Positions 1 through 8,229 of a stretch of 64,000 bases of DNA are shown piece by piece. The number at the start of each line of letters is the position of its first letter. The stretch's first letter is position 1. The notes beneath the pieces are model-generated. The model was given only the letters and a program-made list of their open reading frames with translations, was not told where the DNA came from and made no database searches. The translations under genes and the position numbers were made by a program. Where the stretch lies: contig JBGUPL010000109.1 of the NCBI GenBank assembly GCA_045130275.1, positions 29,819 through 93,818 on the forward strand. The letters are read 5' to 3'. Source of the stretch: F23-D06 sp045130275. GTDB lineage: Bacteria > Bacteroidota > Bacteroidia > Bacteroidales > WCHB1-69.

Positions 1-787
1 TTAGAGACAATTCGCCATCCATGCGGACATGGGCTTCTATCGCGATACGATTGCCAATGCGACGAGTGCGCAAATTATGCGGTTCGGTCACATCGGGGAA
101 AGAAGTCAGAATCTCTTCGATTTCGTGTTCGGTTTCCTCCGGCAAAGAACTCTCAGTAAGCTCGTTGACACTGCTCCGCAGCACATCCCAAGCGACTTTC
201 ACCAACATAGCACCCACCACAATGGAGGCGAGCGGGTCCAGCACCGTCCAACGGTCGCCTAACAAAATGGCGCCACCAATGCCGATAGCCGCACCTATGG
301 ATGACAAAGCATCGCTGCGGTGATGCCATGCATTAGCTACAACAGCCTGTGAACCAAGTATTTTCCCTTTTCGGGCGGTATATTGGTACAACGATTCTTT
401 CACTAAGATGGAAACCAACGCCGCCCACAAGGCAATCTTTCCGGGAACTTCGATTTGCGCGCCATTAAGCCAATCCGCAAATTTCACGGCTCCCGAGACG
501 ATTATGCCCGTTGCAGCCGCCACCAACGCCAGACCGATGAAAAATGTGGCCAGTGTTTCGAACTTCCCGTGACCATAGTCATGCGATTTGTCCTGAGGCT
601 TTGAACTGATATTCACGAACACCAGCACCAACAGGTCGGTGAGGAAATCGGACATAGAATGCGTGGCATCGGCCAACATTGCCGCACTGTGACCGAGAAA
701 ACCTGCAATGAGCTTGAAAGTCATCAGAATGACATTGCCCACAGAACCCATCAAGGTGACTTTGTAAATTTCTTTTTCTCTTGACAT
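1..787 (-). CDS. Cation diffusion facilitator (CDF) family transporter, 3' end beyond window
   Basis: Inner-membrane metal/proton antiporter of the CDF family, which exports divalent metals such as Zn, Fe or Mn. The reading frame stays open to the left edge of the window, giving 262 codons, so the C-terminus is missing. Visible CDF signatures are a helix-2 metal motif HSMSDFLTD near residue 42, a second HDYGHGKFE motif near residue 72, and HRSDAL in the helix-5 region. Several hydrophobic segments follow, then the beginning of the cytoplasmic domain. The start is the ATG at 785-787. Metal specificity cannot be read from the sequence. Confidence 0.9.
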   Translation of the reverse strand, partial: MSREKEIYKVTLMGSVGNVILMTFKLIAGFLGHSAAMLADATHSMSDFLTDLLVLVFVNISSKPQDKSHDYGHGKFETLATFFIGLALVAAATGIIVSGAVKFADWLNGAQIEVPGKIALWAALVSILVKESLYQYTARKGKILGSQAVVANAWHHRSDALSSIGAAIGIGGAILLGDRWTVLDPLASIVVGAMLVKVAWDVLRSSVNELTESSLPEETEHEIEEILTSFPDVTEPHNLRTRRIGNRIAIEAHVRMDGELSL

Positions 788-865
788 GAAGACTCCTTTC
801 CGTCAGAAAATCAAAAACATAGGATAGACTCATAGTTCAGCCATCGTACACGATTCAAAAAAGAA

Positions 866-1249
866 TCAGCAGCCAAACAATGCCATTATTTTCGGAATGA
901 AAACGAACAACCCGATGACTAAAGCGGTTATCGCCGCAACCAGCACGGCTGCAGCCGACAAGTCTTTGACCTTTTTAATTCGTTCGTCACGTTCAGGGCA
1001 TACGACATCCGCAAGGTCTTCGATGGCGGAATTAAAGATTTCGCCTCCGAAAACCAGCCCGATGGCGAACACCACCGCTGCCCATTCCATCGGTGATAAT
1101 TTGAGGAGAATGCCCGCCACAATAACGCAAACGGCGGCGAACAAGTGGATCCGGGCATTGTGTTCTTCCCGAAACAGCACGCGCAATCCGTTGAAGGCGT
1201 ACGTAAAACTCTTTATTCGCTTGGCGACAGAAAACTTCTCTTGTTTCAT
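866..1249 (-). CDS. dgkA: Diacylglycerol kinase (DgkA family)
   Basis: Small integral-membrane lipid kinase that phosphorylates diacylglycerol or undecaprenol. The family signature FNSAIEDLADVV is present, with the catalytic-type glutamate and asparagine residues, and three hydrophobic helices are visible. The frame extends upstream to 1291, but the ATG at 1249 (MKQEKFSVAKRIKSF) gives a normal-length protein of 127 residues, and the upstream extension would run into the terminator hairpin at 1273-1308. The CDF gene is about 80 nt downstream on the same strand, so the two may be cotranscribed. Confidence 0.88.
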   Translation of the reverse strand: MKQEKFSVAKRIKSFTYAFNGLRVLFREEHNARIHLFAAVCVIVAGILLKLSPMEWAAVVFAIGLVFGGEIFNSAIEDLADVVCPERDERIKKVKDLSAAAVLVAAITALVIGLFVFIPKIMALFGC

Positions 1250-1272
1250 ATGAACAGCTGGGTTTGCCGTTG

Positions 1273-1308
1273 AAAAAAACGGAGGCGACACACATCAGCC
1301 TCCGTTTT
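1273..1308 (-). terminator. Rho-independent terminator of the S46 peptidase gene
   Basis: An 11-bp perfect stem, AAAACGGAGGC (1276-1286) with GCCTCCGTTTT (1298-1308), has an 11-nt loop and a run of T on the minus strand. It lies just past the end of the S46 peptidase gene and before dgkA. Confidence 0.8.
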
Positions 1309-1328
1309 CAACTTTAACAAGTTATATC

Positions 1329-3488
1329 CTATTTGCGTACATCCATCTCATTCAACAGATATCCGGCACCGCCGAACTTGTCGATAACGAAGAGGACGTA
1401 ACGGACATCCACATTGATACAGCGCTGCAGCTCGGTGTTGAACACGATGTCGCTGCTCAAAGCCTCCCAGTTGCCGTCGAAAGCCAAGCCGATGAGCTCG
1501 CCATTGGCATTCATGATCGGGCTGCCGGAGTTGCCGCCGGTGATGTCATTGTTGGAGAGGAAACAGACATGCATGGTGCCGTCCTTGTCCAGATATTGAC
1601 CGAAATCCTTGTTCAGGATCAGCTGTTTCAGCTTGGCAGGCACGTCGAACTCGAAGTCACCGGGCACCTCTTTTTCCAAAATACCCTTCGTGGTGGTGTA
1701 GTAGTTGTAATGTACACCATCAGCGGGATAGTAATCGCAAATGGTACCGAAGGTGGTACGCATCGTACTGTTGGCATCCGGATACATCGGCGTGGAGGCG
1801 TTCATCTCCTTCAACGCGGCGATGTAGGTGCGGCGCGGCACTTCCAGTTGCTCATCCACACCCATAACGGAGGAATTCGTCATCACATATTGGAAAATCG
1901 CCTGGAAATACTGGTAAGACGGGTCGTTCTCCAACACTTTGTTAGAGGGTTTTCTCAAGAATTTCTCGAAATTCTCCTTGCTGATGAAGATGGAGTTGAG
2001 CATGGCCTTTTCGAAAGCTTCGTAGTTACCTTTGTAGTTTTTGGTGAAGAAAGTGAGGTCCGGACGGTTTTCGCTGGAGAATTTCTCCCACGTCTTGAGA
2101 CAAGCGGCCACAATCTTAGCTTCAGTGGCAGGGTCGGTGTCGTTATTGTAGTTGTCAAATGCCTTCAACAGTTTCTCCACTTTGCTGTCCTCGAACTTTT
2201 TCACCCCTTTGTCAAGTTTCAACTGTCCTTGCAGGCGCAGGGTGGCAAGCAGAGTCGGGGAAGCGGAGAACTGCAGGTTACCGTTCAACGCGGATTTGAA
2301 TTTCTCGCCGTTCACGCTTTTACAAATCTTTTCGATTTCAGCCAGACAGTTGCCGTATTTCTCTTTGCGGGCCTTGTCAGCGTTGATCCATTTGGTCAGG
2401 GCTGCCTCTTGTTTCGCCTTGGATTCCACCACCTTGAGAGCCTTCAAGCTCTCCACCTCGCCGTGCTGGTTTTTCCAATAGTTGGCCAAGCCGGCATGCT
2501 TGTCGGCATATTGCAGGTTCACCTTCTGTGAGGATTCCATAGCGTCATGCATCACCGGAAGGATGATGTCCAGCGGCTCATAGATGGCGGGAGCGTTGAT
2601 GTCGATCTCGTTCTGCACCTCATAAGAGGTCATGAAACGGTTGGTCGTGCCGGGATAACCCCAAATCATGGTATAATCACCAGGTTGATAGCCTTTCAAG
2701 CTAACAGGCAGATAGTGTTTCGGGTGCATCGGGACGTTGTCCTTGGAATATTTGGCCGGGGAGCCGTCGGGGGCGGTGTAGATGCGGAACACCGTGAAGT
2801 CACCGGTATGGCGGGGCCACATCCAGTTGTCGGTGTCACCACCGAACTTGCCGATAGCGCTCGGGGGAGCCACCACCAGACGCACATCCTCATACATGGT
2901 GTAGATGAACATGTAATACTCGTTGCCTTCATAGAAAGGTTTCACCACAACTTTGTAACGGCCGTCCTGCGAGTTGTCCTTGCGCAGTTTCTTGATAGCC
3001 TCTTCCACATATTTCGCACGGTCGCTTTCGGAAGTCTTCTCATCAACCTTGGCCAGCACAATGCTCGTCACATCTTCCATTTTTTCCAGGAAATGCACAT
3101 GGAAATTCACGGGCAGCTCCTCTTCTTTGCTCATGGCGAAGAAACCGTTGTTGAGATAGTCGTGTTCCACCGTGGAAAGTTCCACCACAGAGGAATAACC
3201 GCAGTGATGGTTGGTGAACATCAAACCGTCGCGGGAGACCATCTCGCCCGTGCAAAAGCCGTCGCCAAGTTGCACGATGGCATCCTTCAAAGAGGAGTTG
3301 TTGATGTCGTACAACTGCTCGGCGGTAAGACGCAACCCCATCTTCTGCATGGTCGCGTAGTTGTAATTCTTGATGAACATCGGCAGCCACATGCCCTCGT
3401 CAGGAGGATTCACCGCGAACACGGGGGCCATCACCGCCAAAGCTGCCACTAACAGCAACTGTTTCTTGAAAAACGATACTAATTTCAT
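1329..3488 (-). CDS. S46 family dipeptidyl peptidase, DPP7-like
   Basis: Exported serine exopeptidase that removes dipeptides from the N-terminus of oligopeptides, typically in the periplasm of Bacteroidota. The 719 residues match the family length. A signal peptide covers about residues 1-25. The triad regions are FTNHHCGY (His94/His95), GGDTDNWMWPRH (Asp near 218-220) and GGNSGSP (Ser654). The residue equivalent to DPP11 Arg673 is Gly672 in AFDGNWEALSSD. From family knowledge, Gly there goes with DPP7-type preference for hydrophobic P1 residues and Arg with the Asp/Glu preference of DPP11. The gene follows lspA on the same strand and has its own terminator. Confidence 0.93.
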   Translation of the reverse strand: MKLVSFFKKQLLLVAALAVMAPVFAVNPPDEGMWLPMFIKNYNYATMQKMGLRLTAEQLYDINNSSLKDAIVQLGDGFCTGEMVSRDGLMFTNHHCGYSSVVELSTVEHDYLNNGFFAMSKEEELPVNFHVHFLEKMEDVTSIVLAKVDEKTSESDRAKYVEEAIKKLRKDNSQDGRYKVVVKPFYEGNEYYMFIYTMYEDVRLVVAPPSAIGKFGGDTDNWMWPRHTGDFTVFRIYTAPDGSPAKYSKDNVPMHPKHYLPVSLKGYQPGDYTMIWGYPGTTNRFMTSYEVQNEIDINAPAIYEPLDIILPVMHDAMESSQKVNLQYADKHAGLANYWKNQHGEVESLKALKVVESKAKQEAALTKWINADKARKEKYGNCLAEIEKICKSVNGEKFKSALNGNLQFSASPTLLATLRLQGQLKLDKGVKKFEDSKVEKLLKAFDNYNNDTDPATEAKIVAACLKTWEKFSSENRPDLTFFTKNYKGNYEAFEKAMLNSIFISKENFEKFLRKPSNKVLENDPSYQYFQAIFQYVMTNSSVMGVDEQLEVPRRTYIAALKEMNASTPMYPDANSTMRTTFGTICDYYPADGVHYNYYTTTKGILEKEVPGDFEFDVPAKLKQLILNKDFGQYLDKDGTMHVCFLSNNDITGGNSGSPIMNANGELIGLAFDGNWEALSSDIVFNTELQRCINVDVRYVLFVIDKFGGAGYLLNEMDVRK

Positions 3489-3513
3489 ACTTCTTGTTTG
3501 TTTAATTGTTTGT

Positions 3514-3555
3514 CTATTGTTTACTAATCACTATTCACTAATCACTGCTCACTAA
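3514..3555. repeat. Heptanucleotide tandem tract A (TCACTAA type), over the lspA stop
   Basis: Six consecutive 7-nt units: ctattgt, ttactaa, tcactat, tcactaa, tcactgc, tcactaa. The lspA stop codon (3542-3544) and its last four codons lie inside the tract. Confidence 0.85.
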
Positions 3556-4207
3556 TCTCAGACGCTTCTTCCCCCTCGTTTGCTACATTTTCTTCGGGCT
3601 TTTTCTCCAAATCGCTGAAAATGCGTTTGTTGAAGATAATGGCCAGGACAATTCCGATCGTGATGCAGGCGTCAGCGAAGTTGAAGATGGCCGGGAAGAA
3701 ATAGGAACCGCCCCAAAGCGGAAACTTTTCGGGAATCGGGAAGAGCTTGAGGTAGAACATGTCCACCACCTTACCGAAGAAAAACGGCGCATAGCCATGT
3801 CCAGGAGACCACTCCGCAACCTGCAGGAAGTTGCTTTCCGTGAAAAATATGCCGTAGAACATGCTGTCAATGATATTGCCCAAAGCACCGGCGATCACCA
3901 TACAAAATATCGCCAACACAACCCCATCCATCTTTTGGCGTTTCACCCTGTTGACGAAATACCAGCAAAGCAGGACTACCAAAGCAATCCGCACGAGCGA
4001 TAGCAGCAACTTGCCTACCTGTTGACCGAAACTAATCCCGAAAGCCATGCCCTCGTTCTCGACAAAATGGAGGTTGAACCACTGTCCAATCAACGGAACT
4101 GTCTGACCTACAACAAGATGTGTTTTTACCCAAAACTTGATGACTTGATCTATCACAATCAAGGCGAACACAACCAAGACCCCTATCCAAATGTGTTTTT
4201 TCTTCAA
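3542..4207 (-). CDS. lspA: Lipoprotein signal peptidase (signal peptidase II)
   Basis: Inner-membrane aspartyl protease that cleaves prolipoprotein signal peptides before the lipidated cysteine. Both catalytic aspartates are visible: Asp114 in LGNIIDS and Asp179 in FNFADACITIG. At 221 residues it is longer than the E. coli enzyme, with an insert around residues 117-165 and an acidic C-terminal tail. The final residues ISEQ and the stop are encoded by the heptamer tract at 3514-3555, so the tail end may be an accident of that repeat. Its substrates would include the many lipoproteins in this window, such as GldJ and GldD. Confidence 0.95.
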   Translation of the reverse strand: MKKKHIWIGVLVVFALIVIDQVIKFWVKTHLVVGQTVPLIGQWFNLHFVENEGMAFGISFGQQVGKLLLSLVRIALVVLLCWYFVNRVKRQKMDGVVLAIFCMVIAGALGNIIDSMFYGIFFTESNFLQVAEWSPGHGYAPFFFGKVVDMFYLKLFPIPEKFPLWGGSYFFPAIFNFADACITIGIVLAIIFNKRIFSDLEKKPEENVANEGEEASEISEQ

Positions 4208-4251
4208 ACTTGTATTTTTTATTGCAAACTTACTCTTCGTCTAAGAAACGG

Positions 4252-4259
4252 CAAAGATA
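4252..4259 (-). promoter_or_regulatory. -7 promoter element of lspA
   Basis: TATCTTTG on the minus strand, 44 nt before the lspA start, matches the Bacteroidota consensus TAnnTTTG. No clear -33 TTTG is visible. Confidence 0.6.
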
Positions 4260-4299
4260 TAAAAATATCGGAAATGTGCTATACTTATGAAATATTTTA

Positions 4300-4307
4300 T
4301 ATTTTTG
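4300..4307 (+). promoter_or_regulatory. -7 promoter element of the 4334 lipoprotein gene
   Basis: TATTTTTG ends 26 nt before the ATG at 4334, divergent from the lspA element. Confidence 0.6.
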
Positions 4308-4333
4308 CCATTCGATTTTAAAGTATTACAATT

Positions 4334-4807
4334 ATGAAAAGAATGAGAATTATTCTGCCGGTCATGATAGCGGTTTTGAGTGTCGCGATCTTCTCCCAAT
4401 GCAAGAAAGACCACACTTGCAACATGAAGGTCACCTGCTACTATTCCGCCAACAACGTGGATGCTGATTCCATTGTTAAAAACGCCATCATCACCTTCGA
4501 CACAATCAAGTACACCAATGGACAGGTTGATTCGAGCATCGCCTGTGTTCATCTGGACTCCTTGGACAGATTCGGCAATGAGCGTTTATATGAAATCTGT
4601 AACGGCAATGAGTACCCATACAAAACGGATAATTCCGGCGTTTTCACCTATACACTGCAACATCCTGCACTCCTGATTGTCAACGTGACAAAAGTTGACA
4701 AGGATTCAACCGGGGCTTATATCAAATACACCAGCAGCCCCGTCCAGGTGCAATTAAATGACGGTGAAACGACTGAAAAGACCATTTTGCTGGTGCGGAC
4801 GAACTAA
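4334..4807 (+). CDS. Hypothetical lipoprotein (157 aa)
   Basis: An N-terminal hydrophobic segment ends in a lipobox-like FSQC (Cys near residue 23), so lipid anchoring in the envelope is likely. The rest looks like a small beta-rich domain. It contains the tripeptide VNV followed by TKVDKDSTGAY, similar to carboxypeptidase-regulatory-like or transthyretin-like folds, but this is only a weak impression. No family was recognised. It is followed, with overlap or a short gap, by the MltF-like gene, so the two probably share a transcript. Confidence 0.75.
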   Translation: MKRMRIILPVMIAVLSVAIFSQCKKDHTCNMKVTCYYSANNVDADSIVKNAIITFDTIKYTNGQVDSSIACVHLDSLDRFGNERLYEICNGNEYPYKTDNSGVFTYTLQHPALLIVNVTKVDKDSTGAYIKYTSSPVQVQLNDGETTEKTILLVRTN

Positions 4808-6188
4808 ATTCTCTGTTTTGAACAGGAAACATTTAAGCTACATATTCCTCGCTGCCGCATCCCTGCTCCTCGCTGTTTTGGTCTTCTCCCATGGGCATGG
4901 GCATGCTATTCCCAAGTTGCACATTGCCAAACTTGAGAAGAAAAAGCATTCTGCACACAGCGATACCATATCGGTGTGCCTGTTCTATCATGCCGCCGAC
5001 TACTTTGTTTACCAGGGATCTGTCATCGGTTTCCAATACGATTTGTTAAAGCAGCTGGAAAAAGATTTCCAACGGCCGGTGGACATCACCATCGAATCGG
5101 ATCCGGACAAGATGTTCACGACCGCACTCTCCAACCAATACGACATCGTCTGCTTCGACTTTGACGAAACCAACTACGTACCCTATTACATTTCGGTTTC
5201 AAGTCCCGTAGCCTACACCTATCCTGTGCTGATCATGCGCAAGAAAGATGCCTTCAGCGACACCCTGCCTCATGTAATCAATACTTCTGCAAAATATTAC
5301 AACCAGTTGAATTTCAGTTCTTTGGAAAATCCATCATCTTGGTCCATCCGGCACAATCCAGACCTGGCCATCGAAGATTTGATGGAGATGCTTGTTGACA
5401 AACAAATCGACTACGCCGTTTGCAACTACAATGTGGCCATCACGCTGATGCCCTTTTACACAAAGCTGACCATCGGACCGCGTATCGGTGAGAATTTCCC
5501 GAGGAAATGGATTCTCAATTTGCACAACAAGAGTCTGAACGACTCTATCAACAACTGGTTGACCAATTTCAAGGAAACCAACAAGTATCAGTCGCTGTGC
5601 GGAAAATATCTCTCCCCGCATTCCTATGTCATTTCCCGCTCGTTCGGCAAAAGTAGAAGCAGCACCTCCCAATACGACGCTGTGCTGAAGAAAGCTTCCG
5701 CTCGTTACGGTTTCGACTGGCGTCTGATCTCGTCGATCATCTATCAGGAATCCCGTTTCATCCCCGACCTGATCGGTTTCGGAGGCAGTTACGGTATCAT
5801 GCAGATGATGCCCGTCACCTGCGAACGCTACGGAATCACCGACTCGTCCACCGTGGAGGAGCAGATCTGGGCCGGCGCCAAATACATCTCATTCCTTTGC
5901 AATATTTTTCGGGACAAGGTGGACACGGCAGACCTATACTACTTTGTTTCAGGAGCTTACAATTCCGGTCCTGGCCATATCCTCGACGCTATGGCGCTCT
6001 GCGAGAAATACGGGAACGACCAAAGCCGATGGGAGAAAGTGGCGGAGTATCTGATTTTGAAATCACATAAAGAATATTATCGAGATCCTGTTGTAAAATG
6101 CGGCTACTATCCCGGCACACATACGGTCAACTATGTGAACGACGTCATGACGCGTTACAACGGATTCGCATTAACAAAGGAAGAATGA
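4758..6188 (+). CDS. MltF-like lytic transglycosylase with periplasmic solute-binding domain
   Basis: Predicted membrane-anchored murein lytic transglycosylase. After a hydrophobic anchor near residues 28-45, residues about 70-290 form a family-3 solute-binding-like domain (GFQYDLLKQLEKDF, YDIVCFDFDETNYVPYYIS). Residues about 310-450 form an SLT domain with the catalytic glutamate in IIYQESRF, followed by GSYGIMQMMP and GAYNSGPGH. This is the MltF architecture. The ATG at 4758 overlaps the preceding gene by 50 nt. A TTG at 4818, just before the anchor (LNRKHLSYIF), is an alternative start. The stop overlaps the purD start. Confidence 0.88.
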   Translation: MTVKRLKRPFCWCGRTKFSVLNRKHLSYIFLAAASLLLAVLVFSHGHGHAIPKLHIAKLEKKKHSAHSDTISVCLFYHAADYFVYQGSVIGFQYDLLKQLEKDFQRPVDITIESDPDKMFTTALSNQYDIVCFDFDETNYVPYYISVSSPVAYTYPVLIMRKKDAFSDTLPHVINTSAKYYNQLNFSSLENPSSWSIRHNPDLAIEDLMEMLVDKQIDYAVCNYNVAITLMPFYTKLTIGPRIGENFPRKWILNLHNKSLNDSINNWLTNFKETNKYQSLCGKYLSPHSYVISRSFGKSRSSTSQYDAVLKKASARYGFDWRLISSIIYQESRFIPDLIGFGGSYGIMQMMPVTCERYGITDSSTVEEQIWAGAKYISFLCNIFRDKVDTADLYYFVSGAYNSGPGHILDAMALCEKYGNDQSRWEKVAEYLILKSHKEYYRDPVVKCGYYPGTHTVNYVNDVMTRYNGFALTKEE

Positions 6189-7447
6189 GAATATTAGTAA
6201 TCGGACGCGGTGGACGTGAGCACGCCATCGCTTGGAAAATGGCGCAGACGAATCTGCATCCCGAGATTTTTGTCGCCCCCGGCAACGCCGGCATGAAAAG
6301 CATCACCCGACAAACCAACACCCCGGTCACGATGGTCGGCATCGACGAGAACGACACGGCGGCGTTACGCGATTTCGCTCTCCAAAACCACATAGACCTC
6401 ACTGTGGTGGGACCCGAAGCCGCCCTCGCGAACGACATCGCCACAGTGTTCACCCAGGCAGGACTCCGTATCTTTGCCCCAACCGCCGCTGCCGCCCGCA
6501 TCGAGAGCAGCAAGGAGTTCGCCAAGGACTTGATGCAAAAACACCATATCCCCACCGCCGCATACCGCACCTTCGAGGATTATCCAGCCGCCAAACAATA
6601 TCTGGACGAGCAAGGCGCGCCCATCGTCATCAAATACGACGGACTGGCTGCCGGCAAGGGCGTGGTGGTTGCCATGACCCCAGAGGAGGCAGACAACGCA
6701 TTGAAAGACATGCTGCTGGACAATCATTTCGGCAAAGGAAAAGTGGTGATGGAGGAATTTCTGCAAGGCCCCGAATTCTCCCTGCTCACTTTGGTTAACG
6801 GCGAGCAGGTGGTGCCGCTTGTCATCGCGCAGGACCACAAACGCGCCTACGACGGCGACAAAGGTCCGAACACCGGCGGTATGGGCGCCTACTCCCCTGT
6901 CCCCGTCATCCCGCAGGCACAAATTGACTGGGCCGTGGAAAACATCATGAAGCCGACCGCAAAAGCCTTGATTTCCGAAGGATGTCCCTTCTGCGGAGTC
7001 CTCTATGGTGGCCTGATGCTGACTCAAGACGGTCCCAAAGTGATCGAGTTCAATGCCCGCTTCGGCGATCCCGAGACTGAAGTCGTGCTGCCGAAGCTCA
7101 AAAGCGACCTTGTCCAAATGATCTTGGATATTCTCGACAACAAACCGGTCACACCCGAATTCCACGACGAAGCTTTTCTCGGAGTGGTGTTGGCAGCCAC
7201 GGGTTACCCAGGCAGTTACACGAAAAACATCCCGTTACGGAATCCCGAAGACCTCAACCAGCTGGTTTTCTGCATGGGTGTGAAAGAAGAGAACGGGCAG
7301 CTGCTGTCCAACGGCGGCCGAGTCCTTTTTGTAGTAGGCAAAGGAGCCACGCTCAAGGAGGCACAACAAGATGCCTATCAAGGTGTCAAAGAAATCGGGC
7401 ACCCCGATTTGTTCTACCGCAAAGACATCGGCTGGCAGGCCTTATAA
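6185..7447 (+). CDS. purD: Phosphoribosylamine-glycine ligase
   Basis: ATP-grasp enzyme of de novo purine synthesis that joins glycine to 5-phosphoribosylamine. It has 420 residues, the usual length. Visible motifs are the N-terminal MRILVIGRGGREHA, the ATP-grasp region IVIKYDGLAAGKGV, GPNTGGMGAYSPVP and EFNARFGDPETE. The frame is open to 6098, but the ATG at 6185 gives the canonical N-terminus and overlaps the stop of the transglycosylase gene (ATGA). The convergent pnuC lies beyond a perfect palindrome. Confidence 0.97.
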   Translation: MRILVIGRGGREHAIAWKMAQTNLHPEIFVAPGNAGMKSITRQTNTPVTMVGIDENDTAALRDFALQNHIDLTVVGPEAALANDIATVFTQAGLRIFAPTAAAARIESSKEFAKDLMQKHHIPTAAYRTFEDYPAAKQYLDEQGAPIVIKYDGLAAGKGVVVAMTPEEADNALKDMLLDNHFGKGKVVMEEFLQGPEFSLLTLVNGEQVVPLVIAQDHKRAYDGDKGPNTGGMGAYSPVPVIPQAQIDWAVENIMKPTAKALISEGCPFCGVLYGGLMLTQDGPKVIEFNARFGDPETEVVLPKLKSDLVQMILDILDNKPVTPEFHDEAFLGVVLAATGYPGSYTKNIPLRNPEDLNQLVFCMGVKEENGQLLSNGGRVLFVVGKGATLKEAQQDAYQGVKEIGHPDLFYRKDIGWQAL

Positions 7448-7474
7448 GCCAAGTCGCCCCAAAGATTTACCTCT

Positions 7475-7502
7475 GTAGAGACGCAATGTATTGCGTCTCT
7501 AC
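7475..7502. repeat. 28-nt palindrome, GTAGAGACG family, copy 1
   Basis: Perfect 13-bp arms, GTAGAGACGCAAT and its complement, around a 2-nt centre. It lies between the convergent purD and pnuC and contains the TAG stop codon of pnuC (7499-7501). Related copies are at 20695 and 60894. It could form a terminator-like hairpin in both directions. Confidence 0.9.
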
Positions 7503-8092
7503 GTGTTTGATGCCATCTCCTTTCTCCAACGGAAATATCCCATAATGGCGACCACGACATACACGGCATACAGAACGGCCGTCGGATAAAGTCCCTTCCA
7601 AAAATACAACGCCACGCAAACCACGTTCACCACAATCCAGAACAACCACTGTTCGATATACTTTCTGGAAAGCATCCACATGGCCACGATGCTCAAGGAA
7701 GTGGTGAAGGCATCGCCCAGCGGCACAGGGCTGTCAGTGAATGAACGAAGAATCAGGAATATGAGCATCCAAAGGCCGAAAGTCACAAGTGACAACGGTA
7801 ACAGCAGCCGTTTGGGCGTGGTGGTGATTTGCAACTCTTCGCATTCCTCGCCGCTCCGGAGCCCTCGCCTCCTCGACGCCGTCCATTTGAGCAAGCCATA
7901 GGCGTTAGCCCCGATATAGTACACTTGTAACGCGGCATCTGCATAGAACTTCCCTGTCACATAGATAATTACATAAAATAATGACATCAAAATACCCACT
8001 GGCCACAACCAAACATTGGCCTTATACTCCAAAAAAAGGTAGAGCAGCCCGATGAGCGCTCCTACCAGTTCGATAATAATATCCGTTGACAT
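7499..8092 (-). CDS. pnuC: Nicotinamide (riboside) transporter PnuC
   Basis: Inner-membrane facilitator for uptake of nicotinamide riboside or a related vitamin. The 197 residues contain about seven hydrophobic helices, with the family-type N-terminal stretch NVWLWPVGILMSLFYVIIY and the conserved YADAALQVYYIGANAYGLLKW region. The stop codon is supplied by the palindrome at 7475-7502. A TACTTTTG promoter element lies 22 nt upstream of the start. PnuC paralogues also carry thiamine or riboflavin, so the substrate is inferred. Confidence 0.9.
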   Translation of the reverse strand: MSTDIIIELVGALIGLLYLFLEYKANVWLWPVGILMSLFYVIIYVTGKFYADAALQVYYIGANAYGLLKWTASRRRGLRSGEECEELQITTTPKRLLLPLSLVTFGLWMLIFLILRSFTDSPVPLGDAFTTSLSIVAMWMLSRKYIEQWLFWIVVNVVCVALYFWKGLYPTAVLYAVYVVVAIMGYFRWRKEMASNT

Positions 8093-8114
8093 ATATCAAA
8101 TTCCTAAACGGCGG

Positions 8115-8122
8115 CAAAAGTA
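8115..8122 (-). promoter_or_regulatory. -7 promoter element of pnuC
   Basis: TACTTTTG on the minus strand, 22 nt before the ATG at 8092; fits TAnnTTTG. Confidence 0.6.
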
Positions 8123-8204
8123 ACAAAAAAAACACATCTGATGATTAACGATTTTGTGTTAATAAAATATAGTGTTGTGGTGAGGAAAAAACACACTAAT
8201 CTGC

Positions 8205-8212
8205 TATTTTTG
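8205..8212 (+). promoter_or_regulatory. -7 promoter element of the envC-like gene
   Basis: TATTTTTG ends 17 nt before the ATG at 8230. Confidence 0.6.
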
Positions 8213-8229
8213 CAAGTTATATTTTAAAC

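Noticed and set aside
2547..3452. 301-aa plus-strand open frame inside the S46 peptidase gene
   Set aside because: It is antisense to a well-supported peptidase with an intact triad. Long antisense frames are common in GC-rich coding DNA.
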